A model generated the notes under the pieces. It saw only the letters and a program-made list of their open reading frames with translations, searched no databases and was not told where the DNA came from. 64,000 nucleotides of DNA from an uncultured Marinicella sp. (GTDB taxonomy: Bacteria > Pseudomonadota > Gammaproteobacteria > Xanthomonadales > Marinicellaceae), in the NCBI GenBank assembly GCA_947502925.1, contig CANNBS010000002.1:89079-153078 (forward strand), read 5' to 3'. Numbering within the stretch: position 1 is the stretch's first letter; each line of letters begins with the position of its first letter. A program made the position numbers and the translations under genes. This document shows, in pieces, positions 26,594 through 35,186 of the stretch.

Positions 26594-27351
26594 TTTTTTA
26601 ACGGCGATGGTAAATGTGTCATGTCCATGATCTGTAGTGGATTATTGTTCAGGCTCAGTGTGGTCAGTGCTGTCAAGTTTGATAAATCGGGCAGGGCATG
26701 GAGCTGATTGTCACTGAGAAACAGGGACTGTAAGTGTGGTTGTGGTGTAGTAATCTGCACAGATTGAAGCTGGTTATGGGTTAAGTTAAGCTGTTTTAAT
26801 GCCGGCAGCGAAAAACTGAATTCGATGTTTTCAACATCACTGTAACGAATACTGAGCGACTGAAGCATTGCCAGGTGCTTAAGACTATCCCAGTCTTTGA
26901 CATGGGTATAATATATTTTGAGTTCGGTTAAATCCGGACAATCTTTTAACAGCGCCAATGAGAATGTGTCTACGGGCTTGCCGTTTATGCGCAATTGTTG
27001 CAATGACGCCGGACAGCTCGATAAATCGGCATGTGCGTTGACAGACAGGGACAGGCTATTTAATGCGGGCAGTGACGCCAGTCCTTCCGTGGTTTGGACG
27101 CCCTTGGCTTTAATCGCTATCACTTGTCTGTTTTGGATCAGTATAGAATGTGAGCCCTGGTGATTATCGCTGCCGATATGAAATGACGATGCTGATAAAT
27201 CATTGGCCGCCAACCACTGCTGCAAAATTGTCGATTGCGTTGTGTCCAGTCGCTCAGGGTTATTCATAATAGATTGTTCCGGTTCGCTCTGACAAGCCAA
27301 TAAAAGCTTCATCAGGCCAAGCATCAAAATAATTCGCATCGTGTCTGACAT
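26566..27351 (-). CDS. Leucine-rich-repeat lipoprotein (zero-frame part)
   Basis: 261 residues from ATG 27351 (MSDT), or 27339 (MRII); longer starts lie inside the upstream gene. The signal LGLMKLLLAC carries a lipobox with Cys at about residue 20, so the protein is probably anchored in a membrane facing the periplasm or surface. LRRs run from about residue 75 on: LASLPALNSLSLSVN, LKHLAMLQSLSIRYSD, LPALKQLNLTHNQL, LQSLFLSDNQL, LTALTTLSLNNNPL. The zero frame ends abruptly ten codons after an A6 run, in a tail (NWISEILPG) unlike an LRR, while the -1 frame continues the repeat. See the continuation at 25940-26593. Confidence 0.75.
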   Translation of the reverse strand: MSDTMRIILMLGLMKLLLACQSEPEQSIMNNPERLDTTQSTILQQWLAANDLSASSFHIGSDNHQGSHSILIQNRQVIAIKAKGVQTTEGLASLPALNSLSLSVNAHADLSSCPASLQQLRINGKPVDTFSLALLKDCPDLTELKIYYTHVKDWDSLKHLAMLQSLSIRYSDVENIEFSFSLPALKQLNLTHNQLQSVQITTPQPHLQSLFLSDNQLHALPDLSNLTALTTLSLNNNPLQIMDMTHLPSPLKNWISEILPG

Positions 27352-27379
27352 TGTGTTGTTATTCCATGGTAAGTAAGGT

Positions 27380-29377
27380 TTATTGACAGACAATACCATC
27401 AAAACCATCTTTAAACAGGTAATCACTGACGGCCAGTTGCTTAATTTCGAGTATTTCCGTGCGAACCACGGGTCCACCCTGAAGCTGCGCCGTGGCCGCA
27501 ACTTCCGTGGTGTATTGGCCCGGCGAGGTGGATTGATGACCAAGCTTAATAGTGAACGGTACGGTGCTTTGCGTAAATGAAATGGTGTCTGAGGGTAAAA
27601 ACACGCACTGGCTGTCCGGGTTGTCGCAACTTAAAACTGGTTCTTCGCTCCAGCCGTTGATGGAATCGGCCTGACAATCAATGGTACAGGTCATGGCCGA
27701 GGTGGTGGTGAATGCGGTGGTCTCACAACTGATGGCAAAATCGGCATCGCCGGCCAGTTGAAACGATGGGGAAAATTCAGAAGTGCGACCGGCCGCATCT
27801 GTGGCGGTGGTGACGATTAAATCGCCTTCGGCCACAGGGCCATCAGCGAACAAGGTCCTGAACACCGGCGTGCCGGACAGGTATTGGGCCGCAGTGTAGG
27901 TGGTACTTGCTAAAAAGGTCTGGCCTTCTTCACTGCTAATATCTGCGGCATAAATATCAATAGTCATGGGGTAATCGCTGGCACCAATTTGGCTGTCGAC
28001 TGAAAAACTGATTTGTATGCGGTTACCGCTGGTATCGTATTGGGCGGCTTGAATATCCGGATAATTTTGTAAACGATTGGGCCCGGCATCCAAGTCTCCT
28101 GCATCATTGGTATCAGTGCCCATATCACCTAAATCAATACCCAAATAATCGTTTTCATATATTTGATTGCGTAAAATGTGCGTGTGGCCGTTGCTGTACC
28201 CCGTAACGCGTACTCCGTAACGATTTTTAGCAATGATATTATCAGGGCCAATCACCACACGTTCGGCACCGCCGGATGACAAAATGGCGGTGCTGTTTGA
28301 AAATCCCGTACCCGGAAAATTAACACCAATACGGTTGTTCTCTATTATCACATCACTGATGGCTGGCGCCAGACTGATGCCATAACTTTCATTGCCGGCA
28401 ATGGTGTTATTAACAATGGTAAAGCCACGACCCCATTGAATGTACATGCCATCTCGATTGGGCAGAGCAGCAGTGGCAGTGAGGTTAAGGCCAATGATGT
28501 TGTTGTTGATTTCGATGTTGCTGAGGTCCTCATAAGGAAAACCAATGACCTTCATGCCGACTAAATTTCCTGAAATAAGGTTATTTTGTAAAGGTAGGTT
28601 TGCTGAGCCAATGCGGTGATCACTTCCCTGTAAGGTGATACCGTAACTGTCATTAGGGACTGCGATTTGCCCATCGGGATCGGCGCCAATTATGTTGCCA
28701 TAAAGCACCAAATTTTTTGACTGAGAAGTTGTTGCAACGCCGTAATGGGTGTTTCCTGATATAACATTGCCACTACCACCCAAAGTGCCGTAGATGGCAT
28801 TCCCTGTTCCTTCACTGTCATACTGAATACCAACCCGATTGGGTGCAGCTGCAAGCCCATAAGGCAAGTTCAGACCAAACCAAGAGTTTGTGACTAAGTT
28901 TGTGGAACCATCGGTAATCCGCAACCCGGCTTCATCCCAATAAACCATGGCCACACCTTTAACAGTCACTCGACCTGACAGTGTTAATCCATCCATAGGA
29001 TCTTGGTTGGTGCCAGTCCCTGCCAAAGAGCCATCAATCACAATCGTTGGATTCCCCGCCACAGAACTACCGGCAGTGGTGCCATCTAAAATGATTTCAT
29101 TCAATTCAGGCAGTTCCGTGTTCGGTTGAATCAACCAATAAAAATAAGCATCTTGACCTGTACCGCCTGCCATATAATTTTGATTGACCGCGTCAGCCGG
29201 AATGTTGAAGTTTATGGTATCAACGCCAGAATTAGACAACGCTGCGTTGATGGCACCCCTTAAGGTGCAAGTGCTGGCATTACACACATCACTATCTGCA
29301 GTGGATGTCACGATATATATGGCTGCTTGACTTAATGCAGCCGAACATAAAAATAGGATTAATAGAATAATTCGCAT
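27380..29377 (-). CDS. Secreted CSLREA / parallel beta-helix protein with a DGFD tail
   Basis: 665 residues from ATG 29377, chosen because GAGGAAAACC stands before it; an upstream ATG at 29407 would add ten residues and bury the signal peptide. The signal ends at ALSQA (about residue 19), followed by a CSLREA motif (VTSTADSDVCNASTCTLRGAINAA). Parallel beta-helix repeats of the NosD/pectate-lyase type follow, rich in NNIIG, NTIAGN and NVISGN turns, up to about 430, then an Ig-like region and paired Cys near 560-590. It ends YLFKDGFDGIVCQ, the same type of tail as the protein at 23396. Surface or secreted; function unknown. Confidence 0.82.
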   Translation of the reverse strand: MRIILLILFLCSAALSQAAIYIVTSTADSDVCNASTCTLRGAINAALSNSGVDTINFNIPADAVNQNYMAGGTGQDAYFYWLIQPNTELPELNEIILDGTTAGSSVAGNPTIVIDGSLAGTGTNQDPMDGLTLSGRVTVKGVAMVYWDEAGLRITDGSTNLVTNSWFGLNLPYGLAAAPNRVGIQYDSEGTGNAIYGTLGGSGNVISGNTHYGVATTSQSKNLVLYGNIIGADPDGQIAVPNDSYGITLQGSDHRIGSANLPLQNNLISGNLVGMKVIGFPYEDLSNIEINNNIIGLNLTATAALPNRDGMYIQWGRGFTIVNNTIAGNESYGISLAPAISDVIIENNRIGVNFPGTGFSNSTAILSSGGAERVVIGPDNIIAKNRYGVRVTGYSNGHTHILRNQIYENDYLGIDLGDMGTDTNDAGDLDAGPNRLQNYPDIQAAQYDTSGNRIQISFSVDSQIGASDYPMTIDIYAADISSEEGQTFLASTTYTAAQYLSGTPVFRTLFADGPVAEGDLIVTTATDAAGRTSEFSPSFQLAGDADFAISCETTAFTTTSAMTCTIDCQADSINGWSEEPVLSCDNPDSQCVFLPSDTISFTQSTVPFTIKLGHQSTSPGQYTTEVAATAQLQGGPVVRTEILEIKQLAVSDYLFKDGFDGIVCQ

Positions 29378-29565
29378 GGTTTTCCTCGTTGTTTTATAAT
29401 CAAACAAAACAAAATGAAAAAAACTGCCAAATTTTTTATTTTAATTAATCAGGTGTTGCTTTCTGTAAGAAGCCGATTAAACGATAATTGATTGAGATTA
29501 ACAGTGTTTTATTGAAACGCTATCATCGTTAGCTGATAGAGAAGGGTGTGTGTTGGATCATGTCT

Positions 29566-29580
29566 AAAGACGCTGGATAC
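29566..29580. repeat. Solo terminus of the AAAGACRCTGG palindromic element
   Basis: AAAGACGCTGGATAC matches the inverted right end of element A in 14 of 15 positions, but no partner arm follows. Probably a decayed copy. It lies downstream of the minus-strand gene ending at 29595. Confidence 0.4.
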
Positions 29581-29594
29581 AAGGGTTTGTTTTT

Positions 29595-30143
29595 TTATTC
29601 GCAAACATACGGCACCATCCATTCGCCCCATTTTTCTTCCGCATCTTTGTTTTGTTTTTTGAGTAAATCAAAAAATGCGAATTGGGTGATGATGTTGATG
29701 GATTTAAGTTTTTGGTATAGATTGGGGTGGGTGCTGTGATAAGGGAAGATGCCTAGTGAATAGTCGGTAAATTGTTGTTTTGCGTGGTCATCATATTGCA
29801 TGTTCATGTGTTCCATGTTGATGGCACGTTCGATTTGGTTCTTATCGGACTCAGTCATGACCATAATATGCTGGCCAATGGTCAGTAAATTTGTTTGCCA
29901 ACCATTGAGCAATTCTTCGAATTCCTCTTTTATTGTGTCGCCATCCGGTTGGTCTTTAACCAGCTCGATGGTTTTTTTAATGGCTTGACGGTAAATGGTG
30001 ATTATCTGAGTGGCGGCTTGTCCGGCGGTGAGTTGCATGCAGTGTTCTCCATTTGTGCTGTGGCTGTCTTGTTGACAGGCAGTGAGTAAAAAACCACTCA
30101 ACACAATGATGAGCTGAGTGGTTATTTTTATAACTGGTTTCAT
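29595..30143 (-). CDS. Putative lipoprotein, unknown
   Basis: 182 residues. The signal peptide has a lipobox (LLTAC, Cys at about residue 23). The mature part is mostly helical and charged: QAATQIITIYRQAIKKTIELVKDQPDGDTIKEEFEELLNGW, then IGQHIMVMTESDKNQIERAINMEHMNMQYDDH. One further Cys stands near the mature N-terminus (GEHCMQL) and one at the C-terminus (PYVCE), perhaps a disulfide. No family recognised. It lies 17 bases after the preceding lipoprotein gene, so the two are likely cotranscribed. Confidence 0.7.
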   Translation of the reverse strand: MKPVIKITTQLIIVLSGFLLTACQQDSHSTNGEHCMQLTAGQAATQIITIYRQAIKKTIELVKDQPDGDTIKEEFEELLNGWQTNLLTIGQHIMVMTESDKNQIERAINMEHMNMQYDDHAKQQFTDYSLGIFPYHSTHPNLYQKLKSINIITQFAFFDLLKKQNKDAEEKWGEWMVPYVCE

Positions 30144-30160
30144 ATTTCAGTTTAGGTCGC

Positions 30161-30586
30161 TTAATCAATATCACCCAGCGCCATGGTGCCGTTAATATCC
30201 AAAAACGCGAGTTGTGCGGTTTTATCACCGTCAAATTTAACGGTTTGGATATACCAGGTGCCTTCACTTTCAGGTTCTTCTTCAAACTTCATCAGGGTGT
30301 AGCTGTTTTTACCGTTCATGAGCTTGCTGAGCTGGTAGCAGGTTTTATTTAAGACACTGCGGTCTTCGCCTTTGGCTGAGGCCAGGTCTTTGTATTTTCG
30401 ATCACGATCTGAGCCTGAATAGACCACCAGGCCGGCTGCGCCACTGTAATCACCGCCTTTATCGGAACAGGCTTTAACGAGTTTTGATAAATTACTTTCA
30501 ACGCGTTCCTGGGGTGTGCCGCTCTCGCCACAGGCTGATAACAGGGCAAATGGTGCGATTAAAATTAATAGTTTAAATAAGTTCAT
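30161..30586 (-). CDS. Putative lipoprotein, unknown
   Basis: 141 residues from ATG 30586, which follows AGAGGAATCTATT; a longer frame to 30709 gives a basic N-terminus with no signal and runs into the divergent intergenic region. The signal ends at ALLSAC (Cys about residue 19). The mature region has two Cys (VKACSDKGGDYSGAAG and NKTCYQLSKLM) that could pair. No domain recognised. Divergent from the ECF sigma factor gene across 158 bases in which I see no clear promoter. Confidence 0.72.
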   Translation of the reverse strand: MNLFKLLILIAPFALLSACGESGTPQERVESNLSKLVKACSDKGGDYSGAAGLVVYSGSDRDRKYKDLASAKGEDRSVLNKTCYQLSKLMNGKNSYTLMKFEEEPESEGTWYIQTVKFDGDKTAQLAFLDINGTMALGDID

Positions 30587-30744
30587 AATAGATTCCTCTT
30601 GGTTAGTTAGTTTGTATCCTTTTAAACAAGCCTCAGAATTGAACACTGCCAGAAATTTAAAATTTTTGTGGTTTATAGGTTCAAATCTAATTGTAATCAG
30701 GTTTTTCATTTGCTAATCTATTTATAACAATAACGATAAAAATC

Positions 30745-31278
30745 ATGGACCAGGCCGATCTCACGCAACTGTTAAACAAAGACCAGACAGACTTGTCCGC
30801 GCAGCAACAGGTCGATATAGAAGCGGTTTATGGTCACTTAAAAAAAATTGCCCGCAGTCAGCGTTTTAAAGTCAAGGGTACCGGTATTAACACGACCGCA
30901 CTGGTCAATGAAGCCTGGTTAAAAAACCAAAAAACTGCTAAAACTTTCAACGACCGCAATCATTTCTTTGCCTATTCAGCCCTGGCAATGCGCCACATTT
31001 TGCTTAATGAAGCCCGTCGTAATCAGGTGGTGACGTATGTAGATGACCAGAGTGATGTCGAAAATCCGGTGTTAAAAGAATCAACTGATTTACTGGATCT
31101 GGAGAAGCAGTTGGTTAAATTAAAAGCCTTTGATCCGCAACTGGAACAGGTTTTTACCTATAAATTTTTCGGCGATATGGAATTTAAAGACATCGCCGAA
31201 GTGATGGAGGTTAGTGAGCGCACGGTGTTTCGTTATTGGAAGAAAGCCCGCGCGATGCTGGCGGTGGCATTACAGTGA
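30745..31278 (+). CDS. ECF-type RNA polymerase sigma factor
   Basis: 177 residues with region 2 (VYGHLKKIARSQRFK...NTTALVNEAWLKNQ...FFAYSALAMRHILLNEARR, about 28-93) and region 4 (FKDIAEVMEVSERTVFRYWKKARAML, about 149-175, a helix-turn-helix). The NTTALVNEAWLK and AMRHILLNEARR motifs are those of the sigma-70 ECF-like family found beside membrane Ser/Thr kinases. Directs RNA polymerase to an unknown regulon. No anti-sigma gene is visible; the downstream kinase, whose GTG start overlaps this stop by four bases, probably controls it. No Shine-Dalgarno before the ATG. Confidence 0.92.
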   Translation: MDQADLTQLLNKDQTDLSAQQQVDIEAVYGHLKKIARSQRFKVKGTGINTTALVNEAWLKNQKTAKTFNDRNHFFAYSALAMRHILLNEARRNQVVTYVDDQSDVENPVLKESTDLLDLEKQLVKLKAFDPQLEQVFTYKFFGDMEFKDIAEVMEVSERTVFRYWKKARAMLAVALQ

Positions 31279-33731
31279 AATCAGATGCTGAATTAGAGCA
31301 ACTCTGGCAGCAAATCAGCCGTGATTTTGAAGCCAATGAAGACATCGATTTAAATCATTACCTGCAATCCAAAGGTTTAGACGAATCATCGTCACCGGAT
31401 TCCATCAACCATGCCATGCCCAATTTGTTGGGTTACGCCTTTACACCCGAGCAAGAACTGGATGATTCCATCCACAGTAAATACAAAGTTATTAAACGAT
31501 TAGACAGTGGCGGCCAGAGTGACATTTATCTGGCCGAACGCAATGACGGTGTTTATCGGCAAACGGTGATTATTAAATTTATTGCCGGGCATTATGATCC
31601 AGATACCCTAAAACAGCAGTTTCTACAGGAAATGCAGTTACTGGCCGATTTAAAACATCCCGGTGTTGTGGGCATACTTGATGGCAATGTCTCTGCAGAT
31701 GGGCAACCGTGGCTGGTACTGGATTACATTGATGGTGTTCACATTGATGACTATGTGGTGGATAATATGTTGTCCACTGATGGTGTGGTAAGTTTAATCA
31801 TGAACTTATGTGAAATTCTGCAGTTTATCCATAAACGCGGGGTTTTGCATAAGGATTTAAAACCCAACAACATCCTGATTAAGAAAATGAACCAGGTTCC
31901 GTATCCGGTGCTGATTGATTTCGGTATCGCTTCTTTACAGGGTGAAGAATCTAAACTTATATTTGGCACACCGGCCTACAGTTCACCGGAGCAAATCAGG
32001 GGTGAGGCGATTGATCAACGTTCTGATATATATGCTTTGGGTATGTTATTTGGCTGTTTATTATTAAAAATCCAACAATCTTCAGACTTTGTGTTGAGTT
32101 CTGATAAGAACAGACAAAACATGTTGATGGCCTTAAAACAGGCCGGCATCAATTCAGATTTACAACAAGTCATCACTAAAATGGTGGCTAAAAATCCTGA
32201 GAACCGCTACCAAAATGCTGATTCGGTGCGTTCGGATTTAAACCTGTGGCAATCGGGCTTTCCCTTAAGCTTTAACAGCCATCAATTACATCAGGTTTTA
32301 ATTAAGTCGATAAAGCGTCATCCGCTGGCATCCTTTGGTTTATTGCTGGCGGTTTTTATGGCTTTATTTTTTACCCTGAAATACACCCAGGACACCCATC
32401 ACCTTCAGCAACTCACCATTGCCGAGAAAAACGCCACCGATGAGCTGATGAATTTCATGCTTGATGATATGTATGAGAATTTAGAGCGCATTGGTCGAAT
32501 CGATGTTTTACAGGAAGTGGCGGAAAAAAGTGTGGCGCATTTAGGGCAACAAGATCCATTGACTTTGGATGAATCAGGCCATTTACAGTCTGCTAAAGCC
32601 TACATGAATGCTGGTCGGGTCTTTGATTATCTGGAACAATCGGAACAAGCCCAAAAAATGTACCGGGCCGGGGAGCAACATCTTAAGTCGGTTCAGCAAA
32701 ACTCGCTGTCTTTTCATCAGATACTGGCAGAATTAAAGGTCCATCAGGCACAGGTATTTATTTCAGCCGGCCAGCAAGACAACACCAGAAAAGCCCTGCA
32801 ACAGGCCATCGACGCCATGCATGTTGTGATGAGTATTGAACCTGACAGTGATGCCACCTATTTATGGGAGTCACATGTTGAAATGGCTTATCATTTGATG
32901 GAATATGCTGAACCTGAAGCGGCTTTAAATAACATTAATGTAGCCATTGCACTGGCCACGGATGAAAAACGCAGAGAAAGTAAACCGGCACACTGGTTAT
33001 ACAGCGAGTCACACAGTTATCAACTCAAAGCCTGGTATGAACTTGATTTTGGCACATTATCTGAAGGCACTGCAGATGTCAAAAAAGCCATTGCAGCCGG
33101 TGAAAAAAGTATTCAATTAGACCCCGAAGACATCAAAAAGCAACACAATGTTCGAATACTGTACAACCAACTCAGTTATTTTTACCTTGAAGACCAGCAA
33201 ACCCAAGCCGCACAACAAGCGGCCTTAACGGCCATTGAAAAAGGTCAGGCACTCAAACTTAAAGCACCCTTTAATCAAGAATACGAGCGAGAGTTGGCGT
33301 ATTCCTACACCACCGCCGGAGAGATATATCAATCATTGGATGACCTGCAAACCGCTCTAAATTACTATCAATTAGGGCGTGAGATTTCAGTCAGGAATTA
33401 TGCCGCTGATAAAAACAATTATTCAACAGCCAATGATTTAGCTGTTGATTCTTTGCTTATCGGGGACCTGTTGCAACAGCTTGGACAGTCGAAACAAGCT
33501 GAAAAACTGTTCACAGAAACTGAACAAATGATGGGGCCGATTCATCATGCTGAACCTAAGAACAAATACTATGCCCACAGTCTATTGGTGGCTAAATTGC
33601 AGTTAAAGAAATTTGATGAAGCCAGGCCGTTGTATCAACTTACCGATAAAAACGACATGGTTGACAATGCCATCGAAGCTTTGTTGGTGAAAAACAATTT
33701 ACAGGAATGGTCCAGCACCTTAAAAAAATAA
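31275..33731 (+). CDS. Membrane Ser/Thr protein kinase with TPR-like C-terminal half
   Basis: 818 residues starting with GTG at 31275 (GTGA overlap with the sigma gene); a TTG further upstream lacks support. Kinase domain about 70-345: a glycine loop LDSGGQSDIYLAE with the last glycine replaced by Asp, catalytic Lys in TVIIKF (about 101), VLHKDLKPNN (HKD in place of HRD) near 190, LIDFGIAS near 213 and GTPAYSSPEQI near 227. One membrane helix lies at about 353-372 (SFGLLLAVFMALFFTLKYT), and the C-terminal half is helical TPR-like sequence, probably periplasmic. The residues needed for catalysis are present. Paired with the ECF factor as a likely signal-sensing unit. Confidence 0.9.
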   Translation: MKSDAELEQLWQQISRDFEANEDIDLNHYLQSKGLDESSSPDSINHAMPNLLGYAFTPEQELDDSIHSKYKVIKRLDSGGQSDIYLAERNDGVYRQTVIIKFIAGHYDPDTLKQQFLQEMQLLADLKHPGVVGILDGNVSADGQPWLVLDYIDGVHIDDYVVDNMLSTDGVVSLIMNLCEILQFIHKRGVLHKDLKPNNILIKKMNQVPYPVLIDFGIASLQGEESKLIFGTPAYSSPEQIRGEAIDQRSDIYALGMLFGCLLLKIQQSSDFVLSSDKNRQNMLMALKQAGINSDLQQVITKMVAKNPENRYQNADSVRSDLNLWQSGFPLSFNSHQLHQVLIKSIKRHPLASFGLLLAVFMALFFTLKYTQDTHHLQQLTIAEKNATDELMNFMLDDMYENLERIGRIDVLQEVAEKSVAHLGQQDPLTLDESGHLQSAKAYMNAGRVFDYLEQSEQAQKMYRAGEQHLKSVQQNSLSFHQILAELKVHQAQVFISAGQQDNTRKALQQAIDAMHVVMSIEPDSDATYLWESHVEMAYHLMEYAEPEAALNNINVAIALATDEKRRESKPAHWLYSESHSYQLKAWYELDFGTLSEGTADVKKAIAAGEKSIQLDPEDIKKQHNVRILYNQLSYFYLEDQQTQAAQQAALTAIEKGQALKLKAPFNQEYERELAYSYTTAGEIYQSLDDLQTALNYYQLGREISVRNYAADKNNYSTANDLAVDSLLIGDLLQQLGQSKQAEKLFTETEQMMGPIHHAEPKNKYYAHSLLVAKLQLKKFDEARPLYQLTDKNDMVDNAIEALLVKNNLQEWSSTLKK

Positions 33732-33753
33732 AACACTATTTTTTTAAGGTGCT
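33714..33753. terminator. Bidirectional terminator, 17-bp perfect stem
   Basis: AGCACCTTAAAAAAATA (33714-33730) pairs perfectly with 33737-33753 around a six-base loop. A-run and T-run are inside the stem, so it terminates in both directions: the kinase gene (its last codons are in the left arm) and fabI on the other strand. Confidence 0.88.
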
Positions 33754-33778
33754 CGATTAACCCAGTCATGTTCAACAA

Positions 33779-34564
33779 TTAATCAATATCCGCCATGGCC
33801 ATGATGTTATAGCCGGCATCGACGTAGGTGATTTCGCCGGTGATGCCTGAGGCCCAGTCTGAGCATAGGAAGGTGGCGGTTTTGGCCACGTCCATTTGAT
33901 CGACGGTGCGCTTAAGGGGCGCAGCGCGTTCTACATGGTGAAGCATTTTCTTAAAGTTACCGATACCTGAAGCCGCCAGGGTTTTAATCGGACCGGCAGA
34001 AATGCCGTTGACGCGAATACCGTCAGGCCCCATGGATTGAGCAATGTATCGGACATTGGCTTCTAAAGCGGCTTTGGCCACGCCCATCACATTGTAATTG
34101 TCCATGGCGCGTAGGGCGCCCAAATAGGTTAAAGTGAGCAGGGCAGCGTCACGATCTTTCATTAAATAATGACCGGCTTTCGCCAGCGCCGCGAAGCTGT
34201 AAGAACTGATGTCCATGGCGGTCTGGTAACCTTCGCGTGTCAGATTTTCCAAATAATGACCTTGCAGTAGTTCGCGTGGTGCAAAACCCACGGCATGGAC
34301 AATAATATCCAGACAACCCCATTGTTTTTCCAGCTCATCAAACACCGCTTTTATTTGCTCATCAGACGCCACATCGCAGGGCAGCACAATGTTTGAATTG
34401 GTTTGTTCAGCGATTTTATTGACCCGTTTGGCGAGTTTATCGTCTAAGTAGGTGAAGGCCAATTCAGCGCCTTGTTGGTGCATAAATTCGGCAATGCTCC
34501 AGGCGATGGAGCGGTTACTGGCAACGCCGACTATCAGTGCTTTTTTTCCGTCTAATATTCCCAT
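33779..34564 (-). CDS. fabI: Enoyl-[acyl-carrier-protein] reductase (NADH), FabI
   Basis: Last reduction of the fatty acid elongation cycle, cytoplasmic. 261 residues, the same length as classical Fab[25 protein letters not shown] at the start is the nucleotide site; SIAWSIA and VLPCDVA follow, then [16 protein letters not shown] near 91-106, and the active-site pair Tyr/Lys in [17 protein letters not shown] near 154-170. [18 protein letters not shown] near 187-204 is the substrate loop. Last gene of the mfd-csiV-yceI-fabI string; the start is one base from the preceding stop. Confidence 0.97.
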   Translation of the reverse strand: MGILDGKKALIVGVASNRSIAWSIAEFMHQQGAELAFTYLDDKLAKRVNKIAEQTNSNIVLPCDVASDEQIKAVFDELEKQWGCLDIIVHAVGFAPRELLQGHYLENLTREGYQTAMDISSYSFAALAKAGHYLMKDRDAALLTLTYLGALRAMDNYNVMGVAKAALEANVRYIAQSMGPDGIRVNGISAGPIKTLAASGIGNFKKMLHHVERAAPLKRTVDQMDVAKTATFLCSDWASGITGEITYVDAGYNIMAMADID

Positions 34565-34565
34565 G

Positions 34566-35186
34566 TTATTTTATTTGTTTGAAATGTAATTTATAGTCCA
34601 CTTCCACCGTGGGTGAAATGCTGTTTAAACCGGCGATTTCGCGTAATTTTTCAAGCGCTTCGGATAATCCGAAGGTGTCTGCATGGACCGTGACCGGTTC
34701 ATGACTGGTGACCATCATTTCACCGCCACCGCTGTGTATCATCACCGGATTTTGAAATGTCTCACTGTGGTCTTTTAAATGCAGTGTGTAACTGATGGAA
34801 TAGGGTGTCATCAGTGGTAAATTATCGGCAATTTCAGCGGTTACGGTGGCCGTTGGGTGTTGTGATGTTTGAAAGAATTTCTCACGCATTCTCTGATCGC
34901 GAATTTCAATATTGGTGTTAATGCTGTTGAGATCAATCACCAGTTTAACCTGCTTATCGGCATTAATGGAACCCGATTCAAAACGCAAACTGTTATGTTC
35001 CTGTATATCACCATTTTTGGTGCTGACGTAGCTAATCTGACTTTTTTGTGTGTCTAATTGCCATAATGCGGTTGAAGGAGATGTCTTTTCATCTTGTTCT
35101 GCATTATTCGGACCACTTGTTTGTTGGCAGCCGGCGATAACGAGTAATGTAACCAGGACCAGGCTAATTCGTGATAATAATCTCAT
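34566..35186 (-). CDS. YceI-family lipoprotein
   Basis: 206 residues. The signal peptide has a lipobox (LLVIAGC, Cys at about residue 20). A YceI-like lipocalin fold follows from about residue 42: [57 protein letters not shown] and PTATVTAEI are the diagnostic stretches. Members bind isoprenoids or other lipids in the periplasm; the ligand here is unknown. GAGGAG before the ATG, four-base overlap with csiV and one base to fabI show an operon. Confidence 0.87.
   Translation of the reverse strand: MRLLSRISLVLVTLLVIAGCQQTSGPNNAEQDEKTSPSTALWQLDTQKSQISYVSTKNGDIQEHNSLRFESGSINADKQVKLVIDLNSINTNIEIRDQRMREKFFQTSQHPTATVTAEIADNLPLMTPYSISYTLHLKDHSETFQNPVMIHSGGGEMMVTSHEPVTVHADTFGLSEALEKLREIAGLNSISPTVEVDYKLHFKQIK

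Noticed and set aside
27352-27543. N-terminal extension of the LRR lipoprotein
   Set aside because: Overlaps the beta-helix gene and would hide the lipobox signal peptide.
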